NCBI GenBank assembly: GCA_965116595.1
Contig: OZ220708.1
Location: 1,426,001 to 1,490,000, forward strand
DNA: 64,000 bases
Reading direction: 5' to 3'
DNA from: G963663315 sp963668255
GTDB lineage: Bacteria; Pseudomonadota; Gammaproteobacteria; Arenicellales; Poriferihabitantaceae
Of this stretch, positions 45,389-54,980 are shown piece by piece. Positions within the stretch are counted from its first letter, which is position 1. Each line of letters starts with the position of its first letter. Both the position numbers and the translations under genes were made by a program. The notes under the pieces are model-generated. The model saw nothing but the letters and a program-made list of their open reading frames with translations. It searched no databases and was not told the DNA's origin.

Positions 45389-45413
45389 TTTTACGTATCG
45401 GCGATCATTCGAT

Positions 45414-46400
45414 TTAATCTATATCAATGATCACGCAACCATCGAGTCCGCCCTTTTCAATAGACTCATGGGCACTGGCAATATCTCCAAGCGGCCAGGT
45501 CTCGGCGATTCGATGTCTCAGCAGGCCCTTTTCCAAGGCATGATAAATATCATCGACAGCCTGTTGTTTCGCCTGCTCGGGCATGTTGTAGACCAATACC
45601 ATGTTCAGTGAAATATTCTTGAACATCAATGGATAGAACGGGATTACCGGTTCTGGCGCAAGGGAGGATGAATAGGTGGATATCGTGCCGTTGTTGTTCA
45701 GCAACGCTGCGCTTGTCTTTGCATTGACCCCGAATTCCACGTCAACAATATGGTCCACTCCCGCTCCGCCGGTAACCCGGTGAATTTCGTCGATCAGATT
45801 ATCCTGCCGATAATTCAATACTGTATCTGCGCCGGTCTGTCCGGCAATCCGGCAACGGGCATCGCTTCCCGCGGTCGCGATCACGTAAGCGCCGGCCAGT
45901 TTTGCCCATTGCGCCGCATAATAACCCACCCGCCCGGAAGCCCCTGTCACCAGGACGTGCCTGCCGGATAAATTGCCGGCATTATGCACACAGCGGTGGG
46001 CGGTCATCATCGGAATACCGATACAGGCGCCCACGTCGAAACCCGTATTGTCCGGCAGCGCCGGGGCCATCGCTAAAGGCAGCGTGACATACTGTGCGGC
46101 GGTACCGCAGTTGCGGGCGAATTGCGCCTGAAAAACCCAGACCCGCTGACCACAGTGCCGTTCAGGAACGCCCTCACCGACCGCGTCAATCACTCCGGCG
46201 CCATCACTATGAGGAATCACGAAACCATCCTCGAAGCCGGCTGGCTGCGCCCCGGCTCTTTTTTTCACATCGGAGGGATTCACCGCAGAAGTATGCAGCC
46301 GGACCCTCACTTCGCCTCTTTCCGGCTCTGGCACGGCACGGTCGCCATATTGCAGAACTTCGCGGGCCACGCCCTGCTTTTCATACCATGCCGCTTTCAT
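45414..46400 (-). CDS. Zinc-type alcohol dehydrogenase/quinone oxidoreductase (MDR family)
   Basis: A 328-residue MDR enzyme with the NADPH-binding GASGRVGYYAAQWAKLAGA (about residues 155-173). The catalytic zinc ligands of alcohol dehydrogenases are not evident, so a quinone oxidoreductase is favoured. The SDR gene lies 24 nt upstream on the same strand. Confidence 0.85.
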   Translation of the reverse strand: MKAAWYEKQGVAREVLQYGDRAVPEPERGEVRVRLHTSAVNPSDVKKRAGAQPAGFEDGFVIPHSDGAGVIDAVGEGVPERHCGQRVWVFQAQFARNCGTAAQYVTLPLAMAPALPDNTGFDVGACIGIPMMTAHRCVHNAGNLSGRHVLVTGASGRVGYYAAQWAKLAGAYVIATAGSDARCRIAGQTGADTVLNYRQDNLIDEIHRVTGGAGVDHIVDVEFGVNAKTSAALLNNNGTISTYSSSLAPEPVIPFYPLMFKNISLNMVLVYNMPEQAKQQAVDDIYHALEKGLLRHRIAETWPLGDIASAHESIEKGGLDGCVIIDID

Positions 46401-46424
46401 TTTCCCTGATTACCCATGATGATT

Positions 46425-47216
46425 TTAAAGTGCGGTATAGCCTCCATCGACGACCAGGGAGTGTCCGCTGACAAACCTTGACGCCGCGGCGCACAAAAAG
46501 ATAACCGGCCCGACAAAATCCTCAGGCAGACCCCGCCTGCCCAACGGTGTCCACTTCAACAACTCGCGCTCCAGTTCAGGGGTCGTGCACAGTTCGGTTT
46601 TACCTCCCATCGGATGGGTCGTATATCCGGGATTGACCGTGTTCACCCGTATATCATACTGTCCCCATTCCGCCGCAAGTTGCCGACACATCATATCCAC
46701 ACCGCCCTTGGAGGCGCCATAAGCGGTCAGTCCATCGAATGCAGCCAGGCTGCCGTTTGACGAAGTCATCACGATCGAACCGCCCCTGCCCTGTTTGATG
46801 AGTTGTGTTCCCGCTGCCTGGGCACAGTAGAAACAGCCCGTGAGATTGACATTGATAACCGTATGCCATTCTTCTTCGGCAATGTCTTCAGGCTTCGCCA
46901 CCCGGTTCACGCCGTGGTTGATGACCACGCTTTCAATACTGCCGAATCGTTCAACCGCCGTATCGATCAAATCGTCACAGCGACTGCGGATCACAGCATC
47001 AAACACGCAGTGAATCGCGGTTCCCCCGTTTTGCCGTATTTCCGCCGCGGTTTCCTCAACCTTGCTCCGGGTCCGGCCCGCCACCACTACGTTGGCGCCC
47101 GCCGCGCCCAGGCCGAGCGCCATCGCCTTACCCAGGCCATAACCGCCGCCGGTGACGACAATACTCTGCCCGTCCAGGTCGAACAGGGGCTGTCCCCCGA
47201 CAGAATCTTCAGACAT
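46425..47216 (-). CDS. Short-chain dehydrogenase/reductase
   Basis: The 263-residue SDR has the cofactor motif TGGGYGLGKAMALGLG, the NHG motif (VVINHGV) and catalytic Ser-Tyr-Lys with TAYGASKGG. Substrate unknown; no signature beyond the classical SDR set is seen. GGGAG stands 7 nt before the ATG. It starts a pair with the quinone oxidoreductase. Confidence 0.9.
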   Translation of the reverse strand: MSEDSVGGQPLFDLDGQSIVVTGGGYGLGKAMALGLGAAGANVVVAGRTRSKVEETAAEIRQNGGTAIHCVFDAVIRSRCDDLIDTAVERFGSIESVVINHGVNRVAKPEDIAEEEWHTVINVNLTGCFYCAQAAGTQLIKQGRGGSIVMTSSNGSLAAFDGLTAYGASKGGVDMMCRQLAAEWGQYDIRVNTVNPGYTTHPMGGKTELCTTPELERELLKWTPLGRRGLPEDFVGPVIFLCAAASRFVSGHSLVVDGGYTAL

Positions 47217-47286
47217 GATTTTCTCCCGTAGTACGTTTATGCAAACCGGTATCGCACAGCGACTCTAGCATAATCGCACGGCCGGT

Positions 47287-47784
47287 TCAGCGATAACGGA
47301 TCGCGGTGATCCTGTAAGTTTCCTCGCTATCGCGCATTCTCAACACGACTTCATCGCCGACTTCCTTTTTTAACAGGGCCCGCGCCATCGGTGAGTCCAC
47401 GCTGATGTGTCCTCTGCTGCTGTCACTATCGATCTCATCGCCGCCGACAATCCGGTATTCGACTGCTTCGCCATTGTCTTTTTCCAGGCTGACCCATGCG
47501 CTGAAAAACACCCGATTCTCATCCCCGACTCCGGAAACGACGGTCAGGTTCGGCAATCGCTTCTGAAGATAGCGGATGCGGCGGTCAATTTCCGCCAATT
47601 GCCTTTTACGGTAAATATACTCTGCGTTTTCCGAACGGTCCCCTTCCGCCGCCGCTGCCGCCAACGCCCTGGTGACTCCGGAACGCTTCTTCCAGATCGC
47701 GATTTCCTCGCGCTGCAATGTCTCGAACCCCTGTTCGGTAATATAGGGCGTCGATGGTTTTTGCGGGGGTCTGTACCGGCTCAT
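47287..47784 (-). CDS. greB: Transcription elongation factor GreB
   Basis: The 165-residue protein has the Gre coiled-coil (residues about 25-75, RSENAEYIYRKRQLAEIDRR) and the C-terminal FKBP-like domain. GreB rescues backtracked RNA polymerase. It lies 3 nt after the Atm1-like gene. A decayed copy of its N-terminal part lies at 44581-44709 in the same orientation. Confidence 0.93.
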   Translation of the reverse strand: MSRYRPPQKPSTPYITEQGFETLQREEIAIWKKRSGVTRALAAAAAEGDRSENAEYIYRKRQLAEIDRRIRYLQKRLPNLTVVSGVGDENRVFFSAWVSLEKDNGEAVEYRIVGGDEIDSDSSRGHISVDSPMARALLKKEVGDEVVLRMRDSEETYRITAIRYR

Positions 47785-47787
47785 GTT

Positions 47788-49560
47788 TCAAAAAGCTTCT
47801 CGTTGCTGTAATTTCCACATTTGTCCGTATAATCCTGACCGGGTGACCAGATAATCATGGCTGCCGCGCTCTGCAATGCTTCCCTGGTCGAGCACGATTA
47901 TCTCGTCAGCGCCGACCACCGTTGACAACCGATGGGCAATCACCAGCGTCGTATTGTCAGCCGACACGCTTTTCAGGGCTTTTTGAATCGCAACCTCCGA
48001 ACGGCTGTCCAATGAAGAAGTCGCCTCGTCGAAAATCAGAATCCTCGCTCCCTTGAGCGCGACCCGGGCAATGGCGACCCGTTGCTTCTCTCCGCCGGAA
48101 AGTTTCAGACCCCGTTCACCAACCAGGATATCGTAACCCTGGGGGTGGGAAGAAATAAAATCATGGATCTGGGCAACCCTGGCCGCTCCCGCGATTTGTT
48201 CATCCGTCGATCCGGGGCGGCCATAATCGATATTGTACCGGATAGTCTCATTGAACAGCACCGTATCCTGCGGCACGACACCCATTACAGACCGCACGCT
48301 TTCCTGAGTCAGTGATTTTATATCCTGACCGTCTATTGAAATCGATCCGGCATCCGGGTCATACAGCCGCAGCAATAATTTAGCCAGTGTCGATTTGCCT
48401 GATCCCGAAGGCCCGACCACGGCCAGGGTGCTGCCGCCGGGAATAGTGAAATTGATGTCTTTCAGCGTTTCCAGGTCCTGCTGGTATGAGAAACTGACCC
48501 GGTCAAATCTGATTTCTCCTCGCTTGAGCGACAGCGGCATCGCACCCGGTTGATCGGTAATCTCCGGATCCACATCGATCAAATCAAACATGCGCTCCAT
48601 ATCCACCAGGGCATGATTCAAATCCCGATAAACCGAGCCGAGAAAATTGAGCGGGATATAGAGTTGAATCAAAAATGCGTTGACCATGACGAAATCGCCG
48701 ATGGTCAAGTCGCCTTGTTTAACCCCGGAAGCGGCCATGATCATCAGAACGGTCAGCCCGATGGCAATGATCAGCCCTTGTCCCGCATTCAGGAATGAGA
48801 GCGACAGGCTGTTCTTGAATGAGGCATCGGACCATCGCTGCAAGGCCCGGTCATAGCCTTCTCTTTCCAGCCTTTCGTTGGTGAACATCTTTACGGTTTC
48901 GTAGTTGATCAGCGAATCCAGCGCCCAGGTATTCGCCGAAGATTCGGATTCGTTCATCTGCACTCTGAACTTGGTGCGCCAACGGGTAATCCAGAAAGTG
49001 CAAAAACTGTAGATCACAATCACAATGAGAGTGATCACAACGTAGCGCGCATCCAGTTGCTGCCAGAGGATGCCCAGCACGACCGTGATTTCAATGGCCA
49101 CAGGCATGATGTTGAATACGACCATTCTCAGGAAATTGGTGACCGCCGTACTGCCCCGGTCAATATCCCTGGACAGCGCACCGATTTTTCGATCCAGGTG
49201 AAACGACAATGACAGGTTGTGTAGGTGTTCGAATACCCTGGAAGATATATTCATGGCTATCTTTATCCCGGTCCGGGAAAACACCACATTGCGAATCTCA
49301 TTGAACAGGATGGTGCTGAATCGCAGCAGGCCGTAAGCAATCAGCAAAGCGACAGGCACGGCGATAATCGGCTCTGCATCCAGGTCGTCGACGATCCATT
49401 TCAACGTCACCGGCACCGTCACATTGGCCACGCGGGCCAGCACCAGAAACAACAGCGCCACGGCGACTCGCGTTCGATGCTTCCACAGGTACGGCAGCAA
49501 TCGTCCCGATACACTCCAGTTGCCTTTTTGATCGGTGGAAACCTGTATGCGGGGAGTCAT
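47788..49560 (-). CDS. Atm1-type ABC exporter (membrane and ATPase domains fused)
   Basis: The 590-residue half-transporter has six membrane helices in its first 310 residues and an ATPase with Walker A GPSGSGKST, signature LSGGEKQRVA and LIFDEATSSLD. The membrane part (KWIVDDLDAEPI, FSRTGIKIAMNISSRVFEHLHNLSLSFHL) matches Atm1/HMT1-like proteins, which export glutathione-linked metals or sulfur species. It is upstream of greB in the same unit and divergent from the DUF1737 gene. Confidence 0.88.
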   Translation of the reverse strand: MTPRIQVSTDQKGNWSVSGRLLPYLWKHRTRVAVALLFLVLARVANVTVPVTLKWIVDDLDAEPIIAVPVALLIAYGLLRFSTILFNEIRNVVFSRTGIKIAMNISSRVFEHLHNLSLSFHLDRKIGALSRDIDRGSTAVTNFLRMVVFNIMPVAIEITVVLGILWQQLDARYVVITLIVIVIYSFCTFWITRWRTKFRVQMNESESSANTWALDSLINYETVKMFTNERLEREGYDRALQRWSDASFKNSLSLSFLNAGQGLIIAIGLTVLMIMAASGVKQGDLTIGDFVMVNAFLIQLYIPLNFLGSVYRDLNHALVDMERMFDLIDVDPEITDQPGAMPLSLKRGEIRFDRVSFSYQQDLETLKDINFTIPGGSTLAVVGPSGSGKSTLAKLLLRLYDPDAGSISIDGQDIKSLTQESVRSVMGVVPQDTVLFNETIRYNIDYGRPGSTDEQIAGAARVAQIHDFISSHPQGYDILVGERGLKLSGGEKQRVAIARVALKGARILIFDEATSSLDSRSEVAIQKALKSVSADNTTLVIAHRLSTVVGADEIIVLDQGSIAERGSHDYLVTRSGLYGQMWKLQQREAF

Positions 49561-49635
49561 CGGGTATGGACGGGTATGGAAAGGGGTCAGGGATATAAGA
49601 TATAGTAACTGATAATTACAATAAGGTTTTCTGTT

Positions 49636-49833
49636 ATGTCAAATCCACCCGAAAACAGGTTGCGTTACCGATTGCTGACCGGTCCTGACGACGTTTCCTT
49701 TTGCCGCCGGGTCAGCGAAGCGCTGGAAACGGGCTATCGGCTTTACGGGTCTCCGGCGATGACCTTCGATGGCAATTCGGTGATCGTGTCCCAGGCCGTG
49801 ATCTGGCCTGACCGGGAAACCGGGGACGAGTGA
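49636..49833 (+). CDS. DUF1737 small protein
   Basis: A 65-residue protein matching DUF1737 (LRYRLLTGPDDVSFCRRVSEAL, then SPAMTFDG). Function unknown; such proteins may bind nucleic acids or partners as small beta-rich units. It is immediately followed by trhO, whose frame begins at 49830 or 49842. Confidence 0.8.
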   Translation: MSNPPENRLRYRLLTGPDDVSFCRRVSEALETGYRLYGSPAMTFDGNSVIVSQAVIWPDRETGDE

Positions 49834-49841
49834 TACGGGTA

Positions 49842-50777
49842 ATGACTTTGCCTGCAGACAACATTGTAGTTTGCACATTTTATAAGTTCACGCCGCTCGA
49901 TCACTACGTCTCCCTTCAGCAGCCGATCCTGGATCAATTGTCCGGCAATCGTATCGCAGGCACTTTGTTGCTTGCGAAAGAAGGGATCAATGGCACTATC
50001 GCCGGCGAGCGGGAAGCCATTGATCAATTTCTGGAGTGGCTGGGGGGGCAGGCCGGACTTTCGGGTATTGAACAAAAGAGATCCGAAACCGACCGGGCGC
50101 CATTCAAACGCACCCGGGTCAAGCTGAAAAAAGAAATCGTCACCATGGGGGTCGACGGCATCGATCCGTCGGTCCTGGCGGGGACCTATATTGATCCTGA
50201 AGACTGGAATGCGCTGATCGAAGACCCTGAAACCCTTCTGGTGGACACCCGCAACGAATACGAGATCGAAGTGGGGCGCTTTGAAAACGCGGTTAACCCC
50301 CATACCACAAATTTCAGGGAGTTTCCGCAATACGCATTGGAGAACCTGGACCCGGAAAAACACAAAAAGATCGCGATGTACTGCACCGGCGGCATTCGCT
50401 GCGAAAAAGCCACGGCGTTCCTGAAACAAAACGGTTTTGAATCCGTATATCATCTTAAAGGCGGAATCCTGAAGTATCTTGAAACTGTCCCTGTGTCGGA
50501 GTCCAGGTGGCAAGGTGAATGCTTCGTGTTCGATGAGAGGGTCACTGTCGACCATGATTTGAACAAAGGCAGTTACCGCCAGTGTCATGGCTGCAGGATG
50601 CCGATCAGCGAACAGGACATGGCCAGCGAGCATTACCGGGCGGGCGTGAGTTGCCCCAAATGTCATGGCAAGCGCTCAGAACAGGACAAGGCCAGGTATG
50701 CAGAACGGGAGAGGCAGGTTCAATTGGCGGAAGACCGCGGAGAGGAACATCTGGGGCCAGGGGCTATGGGTGGGTGA
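49842..50777 (+). CDS. trhO: tRNA uridine(34) hydroxylase TrhO (rhodanese family, UPF0176)
   Basis: The 311-residue protein has the TrhO N-terminal domain (LLLAKEGINGTIAG), a rhodanese domain with YCTGGIRCEKATAFL and a Cys-rich end. TrhO hydroxylates U34 of certain tRNAs in ho5U synthesis. ATG 49842 is preferred to a GTG at 49830 that overlaps the DUF1737 stop. The C-terminal Cys cluster (QCHGCRMP, CPKCHG) probably binds zinc. Confidence 0.9.
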   Translation: MTLPADNIVVCTFYKFTPLDHYVSLQQPILDQLSGNRIAGTLLLAKEGINGTIAGEREAIDQFLEWLGGQAGLSGIEQKRSETDRAPFKRTRVKLKKEIVTMGVDGIDPSVLAGTYIDPEDWNALIEDPETLLVDTRNEYEIEVGRFENAVNPHTTNFREFPQYALENLDPEKHKKIAMYCTGGIRCEKATAFLKQNGFESVYHLKGGILKYLETVPVSESRWQGECFVFDERVTVDHDLNKGSYRQCHGCRMPISEQDMASEHYRAGVSCPKCHGKRSEQDKARYAERERQVQLAEDRGEEHLGPGAMGG

Positions 50778-50841
50778 TTTAATTGCATAAATTGGATATT
50801 TCTGCTTGTTTGTATCATTCATTCCTGAATTATGATAGTAT

Positions 50842-50874
50842 ATTCCTGTCAGAGCTTATCTGACAAGCAGGAAT
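50842..50874 (+). promoter_or_regulatory. Inverted repeat in leader of the DUF3577 gene
   Basis: A nested palindrome: TGTCAGA-GCTTA-TCTGACA inside an outer ATTCC...GGAAT. A TATGAT box (50831-50836) lies just upstream, so the repeat starts near the transcription start and may be an operator or a leader hairpin about 150 nt before the gene. Confidence 0.5.
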
Positions 50875-51019
50875 CGACGGCACTCCCAGTCTTTTCTGGT
50901 ATTCCGAAGGCCTTTCAGCCTGTGTCATCTTTATCCCATTGAAGATGTTTTTCCCGGATGGGTCAGCGCATCTGTGATTCTGTGGGTATTTATCACTAAA
51001 CAACAAACAGGAGTTTGTT

Positions 51020-51478
51020 ATGTCCAAAGAAAATAAAAACAGTTCTTTCTACGATCTTCACATCAGCGGGATCGGATTTCTCAACCGGATTCGTATGGTG
51101 ACGCCGAAGAACGGCAATCCATTCATGGCCGTCACTGTCGGACTTCAGGATGGCGAGGTCGTTGAAGGGGACTATTCGAAGGTGTCCACGTCTTACCTCG
51201 ATTGTCGTGTATTCGGTTCGCGGGCGTTCGATATTCTGAATGACCATGTCCTTGAAGGGGATGTCGATCAGGAGAATACAATGATACGGGCGGTAGTCAA
51301 AACAGGAGGCCTGGATGTTGATTCGTTCACCTATGCACAGGGGCCGAAGCAGGGCCAGACCGGGGTATCGCTGAGAAGTCGACTGCTCCAGGTCAAGCAT
51401 CTCTACATTGGCGGCAATGAGGTTGATCTATCCGGTTATCAGGATGCAAACAAGCAGGCGGGTGACGGGCGCGGGTAA
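51020..51478 (+). CDS. DUF3577 protein of integrating conjugative elements (STY4534 type)
   Basis: A 152-residue protein of the DUF3577 family (FYDLHISGIGFLNRIRMVTP, then FMAVTVGLQDGE and YLDCRVFGS). These occur in integrative conjugative elements and resemble single-strand-binding proteins. AGGAG stands 8 nt before the ATG. It is convergent with trbB and starts the ICE-like block. Confidence 0.8.
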   Translation: MSKENKNSSFYDLHISGIGFLNRIRMVTPKNGNPFMAVTVGLQDGEVVEGDYSKVSTSYLDCRVFGSRAFDILNDHVLEGDVDQENTMIRAVVKTGGLDVDSFTYAQGPKQGQTGVSLRSRLLQVKHLYIGGNEVDLSGYQDANKQAGDGRG

Positions 51479-51494
51479 ACTTTGCCGTGCGGGG

Positions 51495-52466
51495 CTACGG
51501 CCCTGCACGGTCCTCCATCCGGACCTGTGCCATCGACATGACATATCGTTGACCGCTCTGCGGATGACGGGAAACATAGACCAACAGGTCCACCGCCTCT
51601 GTGATGACATCCCGAATAATTCCGACCTGACTCGGCGCCTGTGCGTTTTCGGCGCAGAGCTGCTCCAGCCGTTTCAACGCGGGGGCTTTTGCAATGCTGT
51701 TTGAATCCGCCGCATCCGCATGTATCGTACACACGCCGCCCGCATGCCCGGTATTCCAGGCCTTCATCAACTCCCAGGCTTCACCGGAACGCACTTCGCC
51801 AATCAATATCCGGTCAGGCCGCTGGCGCAGCGCGGAACGCAGCAATTCGACCATTGGCGTATCTTTGGTTGCGCGGCTGACCACCTTGTTTCTGGCATGG
51901 CACTGTAATTCTGTGAGGTCTTCAAGGATGTACAGCCGCTCATGCGGAAACTGTTCGACGATGCGATGAATGACTGCATTCGCAAGCGTGGTTTTGCCGG
52001 ATCCGGTTGAACCGGCGATAATGATATTGCGGTAATCTGCAACGGCTTCATGGATGATTATTTTCTGCTGCTCTGTCATGCAGCCTGCGGCCGCATATTC
52101 ATCGAGGGTGATCAACCGGGATGCTTTTTTCCGGATGGAAAATGTCGGGCCGCCGACCGCGACCGGGGGAATGTTCGCTTCGAACCTCGATCCATCCGGC
52201 AACTCGCAACTCAGGACCGGATTGTCCGGTGTGATGGTGACCTGGCGCCAGCCGGCAATCGCATTGATTGCCGTCATGGTGTCATTCTCGTCCAGATATC
52301 CGGCCTCGGTCATGGGCTGACCAAGACGTTCAATCCAGATGACGCCGTCCGCATTACGAAGGATGTCAGTCACGTTATTGTCAGATAACGCCTGTCCTAC
52401 CACGCTGCCCAGCGCCCGGTCGATTTGAGCCAGTACGCGCCTGAACGGCCTGTTCACCAAAGTCAA
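51495..52466 (-). CDS. trbB: TrbB conjugal transfer ATPase
   Basis: The 323-residue hexameric ATPase of type IV secretion (VirB11 family) has Walker A AGSTGSGKT, an Asp box YILEDLTELQC and SALRQRPDRILIGEVRSGEA. TTG 52466 or GTG 52457 is the start; no ATG exists. In intact systems trbB is followed by trbC-trbL on the same strand; here the next gene is DUF3577 on the opposite strand, so the rest of the operon is lost or elsewhere. Confidence 0.88.
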   Translation of the reverse strand: MTLVNRPFRRVLAQIDRALGSVVGQALSDNNVTDILRNADGVIWIERLGQPMTEAGYLDENDTMTAINAIAGWRQVTITPDNPVLSCELPDGSRFEANIPPVAVGGPTFSIRKKASRLITLDEYAAAGCMTEQQKIIIHEAVADYRNIIIAGSTGSGKTTLANAVIHRIVEQFPHERLYILEDLTELQCHARNKVVSRATKDTPMVELLRSALRQRPDRILIGEVRSGEAWELMKAWNTGHAGGVCTIHADAADSNSIAKAPALKRLEQLCAENAQAPSQVGIIRDVITEAVDLLVYVSRHPQSGQRYVMSMAQVRMEDRAGP

Positions 52467-52479
52467 TACACCTCACCGC

Positions 52480-52542
52480 GGGCAACCACGGGGGGATTGC
52501 CCCTACGAATAAGGGGCGGGAATTCATCATCGTCCGCCATCT
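52480..52542 (+). repeat. REP-like palindrome with flank, copy 3
   Basis: The core GGGCAA...TTGCCC (52480-52502) matches copies 1 and 2 in stem type. The flank after it (CTACGAATAAGGGGCGGG, then ATCATCGTCCGCCAT) recurs at copy 4 (57604-57672), making an extended unit of about 65 nt. It lies just upstream of trbB in the trbB-traG intergenic space. Confidence 0.6.
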
Positions 52543-52624
52543 ATATGTCCCGTTACATAAAATACTATCATATTTATACCATATTCAAGGAGAATCGTGT
52601 ACTGTACCCTGTTTATACTATTAT

Positions 52625-54490
52625 ATGAAAAATCAGAGCAAAGAAAACGCGGATTACGGCTTGCGGGGCAGCCGCGATCCGGTCAACGCAGACAAGTCGA
52701 AATTCCGGCTGCAGGATGTTCTTGCCACGGCCGCGATGGGGGTCATTTGTTCAATCTTCATCACCCGGGAGTTTGCCGAACTGATGAGTTACCGCGAGGC
52801 ATTGGGACCGCGTTTGTACGGCAATGTCTATCTACCCTGGTATTGGGTGGCCTGGAGTATTGAATTCGACCTGTTAAAGCATCCTTCGATCAAGGAAGTC
52901 CTGTCCCGATACGGCGGTTACCTGGCGCTGTGCTTCGGCGCTTATATCCTGTTCACACAGTATCTGCGCAGCGAAGGGCAGGAGACGCATCGCTCGCTGC
53001 ACGGTTCGGCAAAATTCGCTGCCCTGAAGGATATCCGGAAGATGGAGTTACTGGACAACGACGGGGTGGTGCTGGGCGCCTGGCGGGGGCGAAGCGGAAA
53101 ACGATATATCCTGCGCCATGACGGACCTGAACACGTATTGATGGTAGCCCCGACCGGGAGCGGGAAGGGAGTCAGCGTAGTGACCCCGACGTTGTTGACC
53201 TGGCCCCACAGTTGCGTCGTTTACGACCTGAAGAAGGAAAACTGGGCGCTTTCGTCACGATGGCGGAAGCAGCACGCCAACAATGTCGTATTACGGTTCG
53301 AGCCCGCGTGCAACGATGGCTCCGGCGCCAGCTACAATCCACTGGCCGAAGTCCGTCTGGGCACTGACCACGACATCCAGGATGTGCAAAACATCGCTGC
53401 AATCATTATGGATTACGGCGCAAACACCGACAGGGGCGGCAGTGGGTATTTCAACGAAGCGGCATACTCATTATTGACCGCGCATCTCCTGCATGTGTGC
53501 TACGAGTGTAAATTAAAAGATGAACTGGCGTCATTGACGGATGTCGCTGAAGCGCTTAGCGACCCGGACGCAGATTTCACGGAGATACTGGAGAGGATGG
53601 GCAACACAATGCATATCAATGGGGAACCTCACCCGCTATGCCGTGCAGAAGCGTCATCATTGCTCAATATGCTCGATGCGGGCGCCGGTCGGCAGTTCGT
53701 CGGAGTTCTGGATACGGTCAGGGCCAAACTGACACTGTATCGGGATCCGATCATCAGAAAAAACATCGCCCGGTCCGACTTTCGGATAGTCGACCTGATG
53801 AACCATGAAAACCCCTTGACCCTGTATGTCTGTGTAGGAAGTTCGGATAAAACCCGATTGCGCCCGTTGACCCGGTTATTGTTTTCCCAGATCGTCCGTA
53901 CACTGACCGGTGAGGTTGAATACGATCATGGTGTCAGTTCACCCTCATACAAGCATGAGTTATTGCTGTTGATCGATGAGTTTCCATCACTCGGCCGCAT
54001 GGCAATCATGAATGAAGCAATCGCATTCCTGCGTGGTTACGGCATCAAATGCCTGTTCATTATCCAGGATTTCACCCAACTGCGGGACAGCGAAGCATAC
54101 GGCAGTAATGAGTCGATTACCGCAAATTGCGGCGTCAGAATTGCTTTTGCTCCGAACACCCTTGCCACCGCGAAGGAGTTGTCAGAGATGACTGGAACGG
54201 CAACCATCGCAAAACCGGAGTCGTCCCGGGCTTCGACCCCGGGAATCCTGCATTCGCCAAAGCAGAGTATCTCGATCAGGGAAATCTCCCGCGCCCTTCT
54301 GACGCCGGATGAAGTCATGCGCATTCGAAGCATACGCAAGGTCGGGCAAAAATTGATTGCGGGGGATTCTCTCGTGTTCCTGACCGGCGAGCCGGTGATA
54401 TACGGCAGGCAGATTCTGCATTTTGAAGATCCGGTAATCGGACCACGCAGCAGGCTCGGGGCGCTGGACAAATCAGATGTTATCAATTAA
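52625..54490 (+). CDS. traG: TraG/VirD4-type coupling protein
   Basis: The 621-residue protein has two membrane helices near the N-terminus (about residues 30-115 in total) and a coupling ATPase: Walker A APTGSGKG, Walker B LLLIDEFPSLG, and IDFTQ-like C-terminal block (FIIQDFTQLRD). VirD4-type proteins bring DNA-relaxase complexes to the secretion channel. Its end overlaps traF by 14 nt. The order traG-traF-traB resembles Ti plasmids. No relaxase is in the window. Confidence 0.9.
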   Translation: MKNQSKENADYGLRGSRDPVNADKSKFRLQDVLATAAMGVICSIFITREFAELMSYREALGPRLYGNVYLPWYWVAWSIEFDLLKHPSIKEVLSRYGGYLALCFGAYILFTQYLRSEGQETHRSLHGSAKFAALKDIRKMELLDNDGVVLGAWRGRSGKRYILRHDGPEHVLMVAPTGSGKGVSVVTPTLLTWPHSCVVYDLKKENWALSSRWRKQHANNVVLRFEPACNDGSGASYNPLAEVRLGTDHDIQDVQNIAAIIMDYGANTDRGGSGYFNEAAYSLLTAHLLHVCYECKLKDELASLTDVAEALSDPDADFTEILERMGNTMHINGEPHPLCRAEASSLLNMLDAGAGRQFVGVLDTVRAKLTLYRDPIIRKNIARSDFRIVDLMNHENPLTLYVCVGSSDKTRLRPLTRLLFSQIVRTLTGEVEYDHGVSSPSYKHELLLLIDEFPSLGRMAIMNEAIAFLRGYGIKCLFIIQDFTQLRDSEAYGSNESITANCGVRIAFAPNTLATAKELSEMTGTATIAKPESSRASTPGILHSPKQSISIREISRALLTPDEVMRIRSIRKVGQKLIAGDSLVFLTGEPVIYGRQILHFEDPVIGPRSRLGALDKSDVIN

Positions 54491-54980
54491 AGCCCTGTGC
54501 CTCTGGTTTGCGCCGGTACTCGCGGGCGGCCTGATCACCTGCCATGCACTTGACTACCGCGTCAACCTGACACCCTCCGTGGACGGATTGATCTGGAAAA
54601 TAAATACCGGCGCCGGGCCCATTCGTGGCGACTTGGCGCTGGTCTGCCTGCCGGAGGATTTTGTAACACGGCATCGACTGGATCATCATGTCGCTCATAC
54701 TGTTACCAATACCTGCGGCGGAATTACGCCGTTGCTGAAGCGTGTGGTCGGCATGTCCGGGGATCACATTGAAATCAATGACGGCGGGATCATGATCAAT
54801 TACACCCTGTTGCCGCACACTGCAAGGGTCATCGCCCCCGCAATCGCGATGGACCGCCGATATGTCCTGCCAGCCAACCAATACATTCTCGCAGGAGATA
54901 CCGCTAATAGTCTCGACAGCCGTTACTTCGGCGCGATTGACGCATCATGGGTTGCGGGTACTGCCCGAAACGTTTTTTGA
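54477..54980 (+). CDS. traF: TraF-type conjugal signal peptidase (S26)
   Basis: A 167-residue S26 peptidase with an N-terminal hydrophobic segment, the catalytic Ser in LTPSVDGLIWKI, and Lys in LLKRVVGMSG. A late YILAGDTANSLDSRYFG is the S26 box E. TraF matures pilins such as TrbC. Overlaps traG and traB by 14 and 34 nt. Confidence 0.87.
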   Translation: MLSIKALCLWFAPVLAGGLITCHALDYRVNLTPSVDGLIWKINTGAGPIRGDLALVCLPEDFVTRHRLDHHVAHTVTNTCGGITPLLKRVVGMSGDHIEINDGGIMINYTLLPHTARVIAPAIAMDRRYVLPANQYILAGDTANSLDSRYFGAIDASWVAGTARNVF

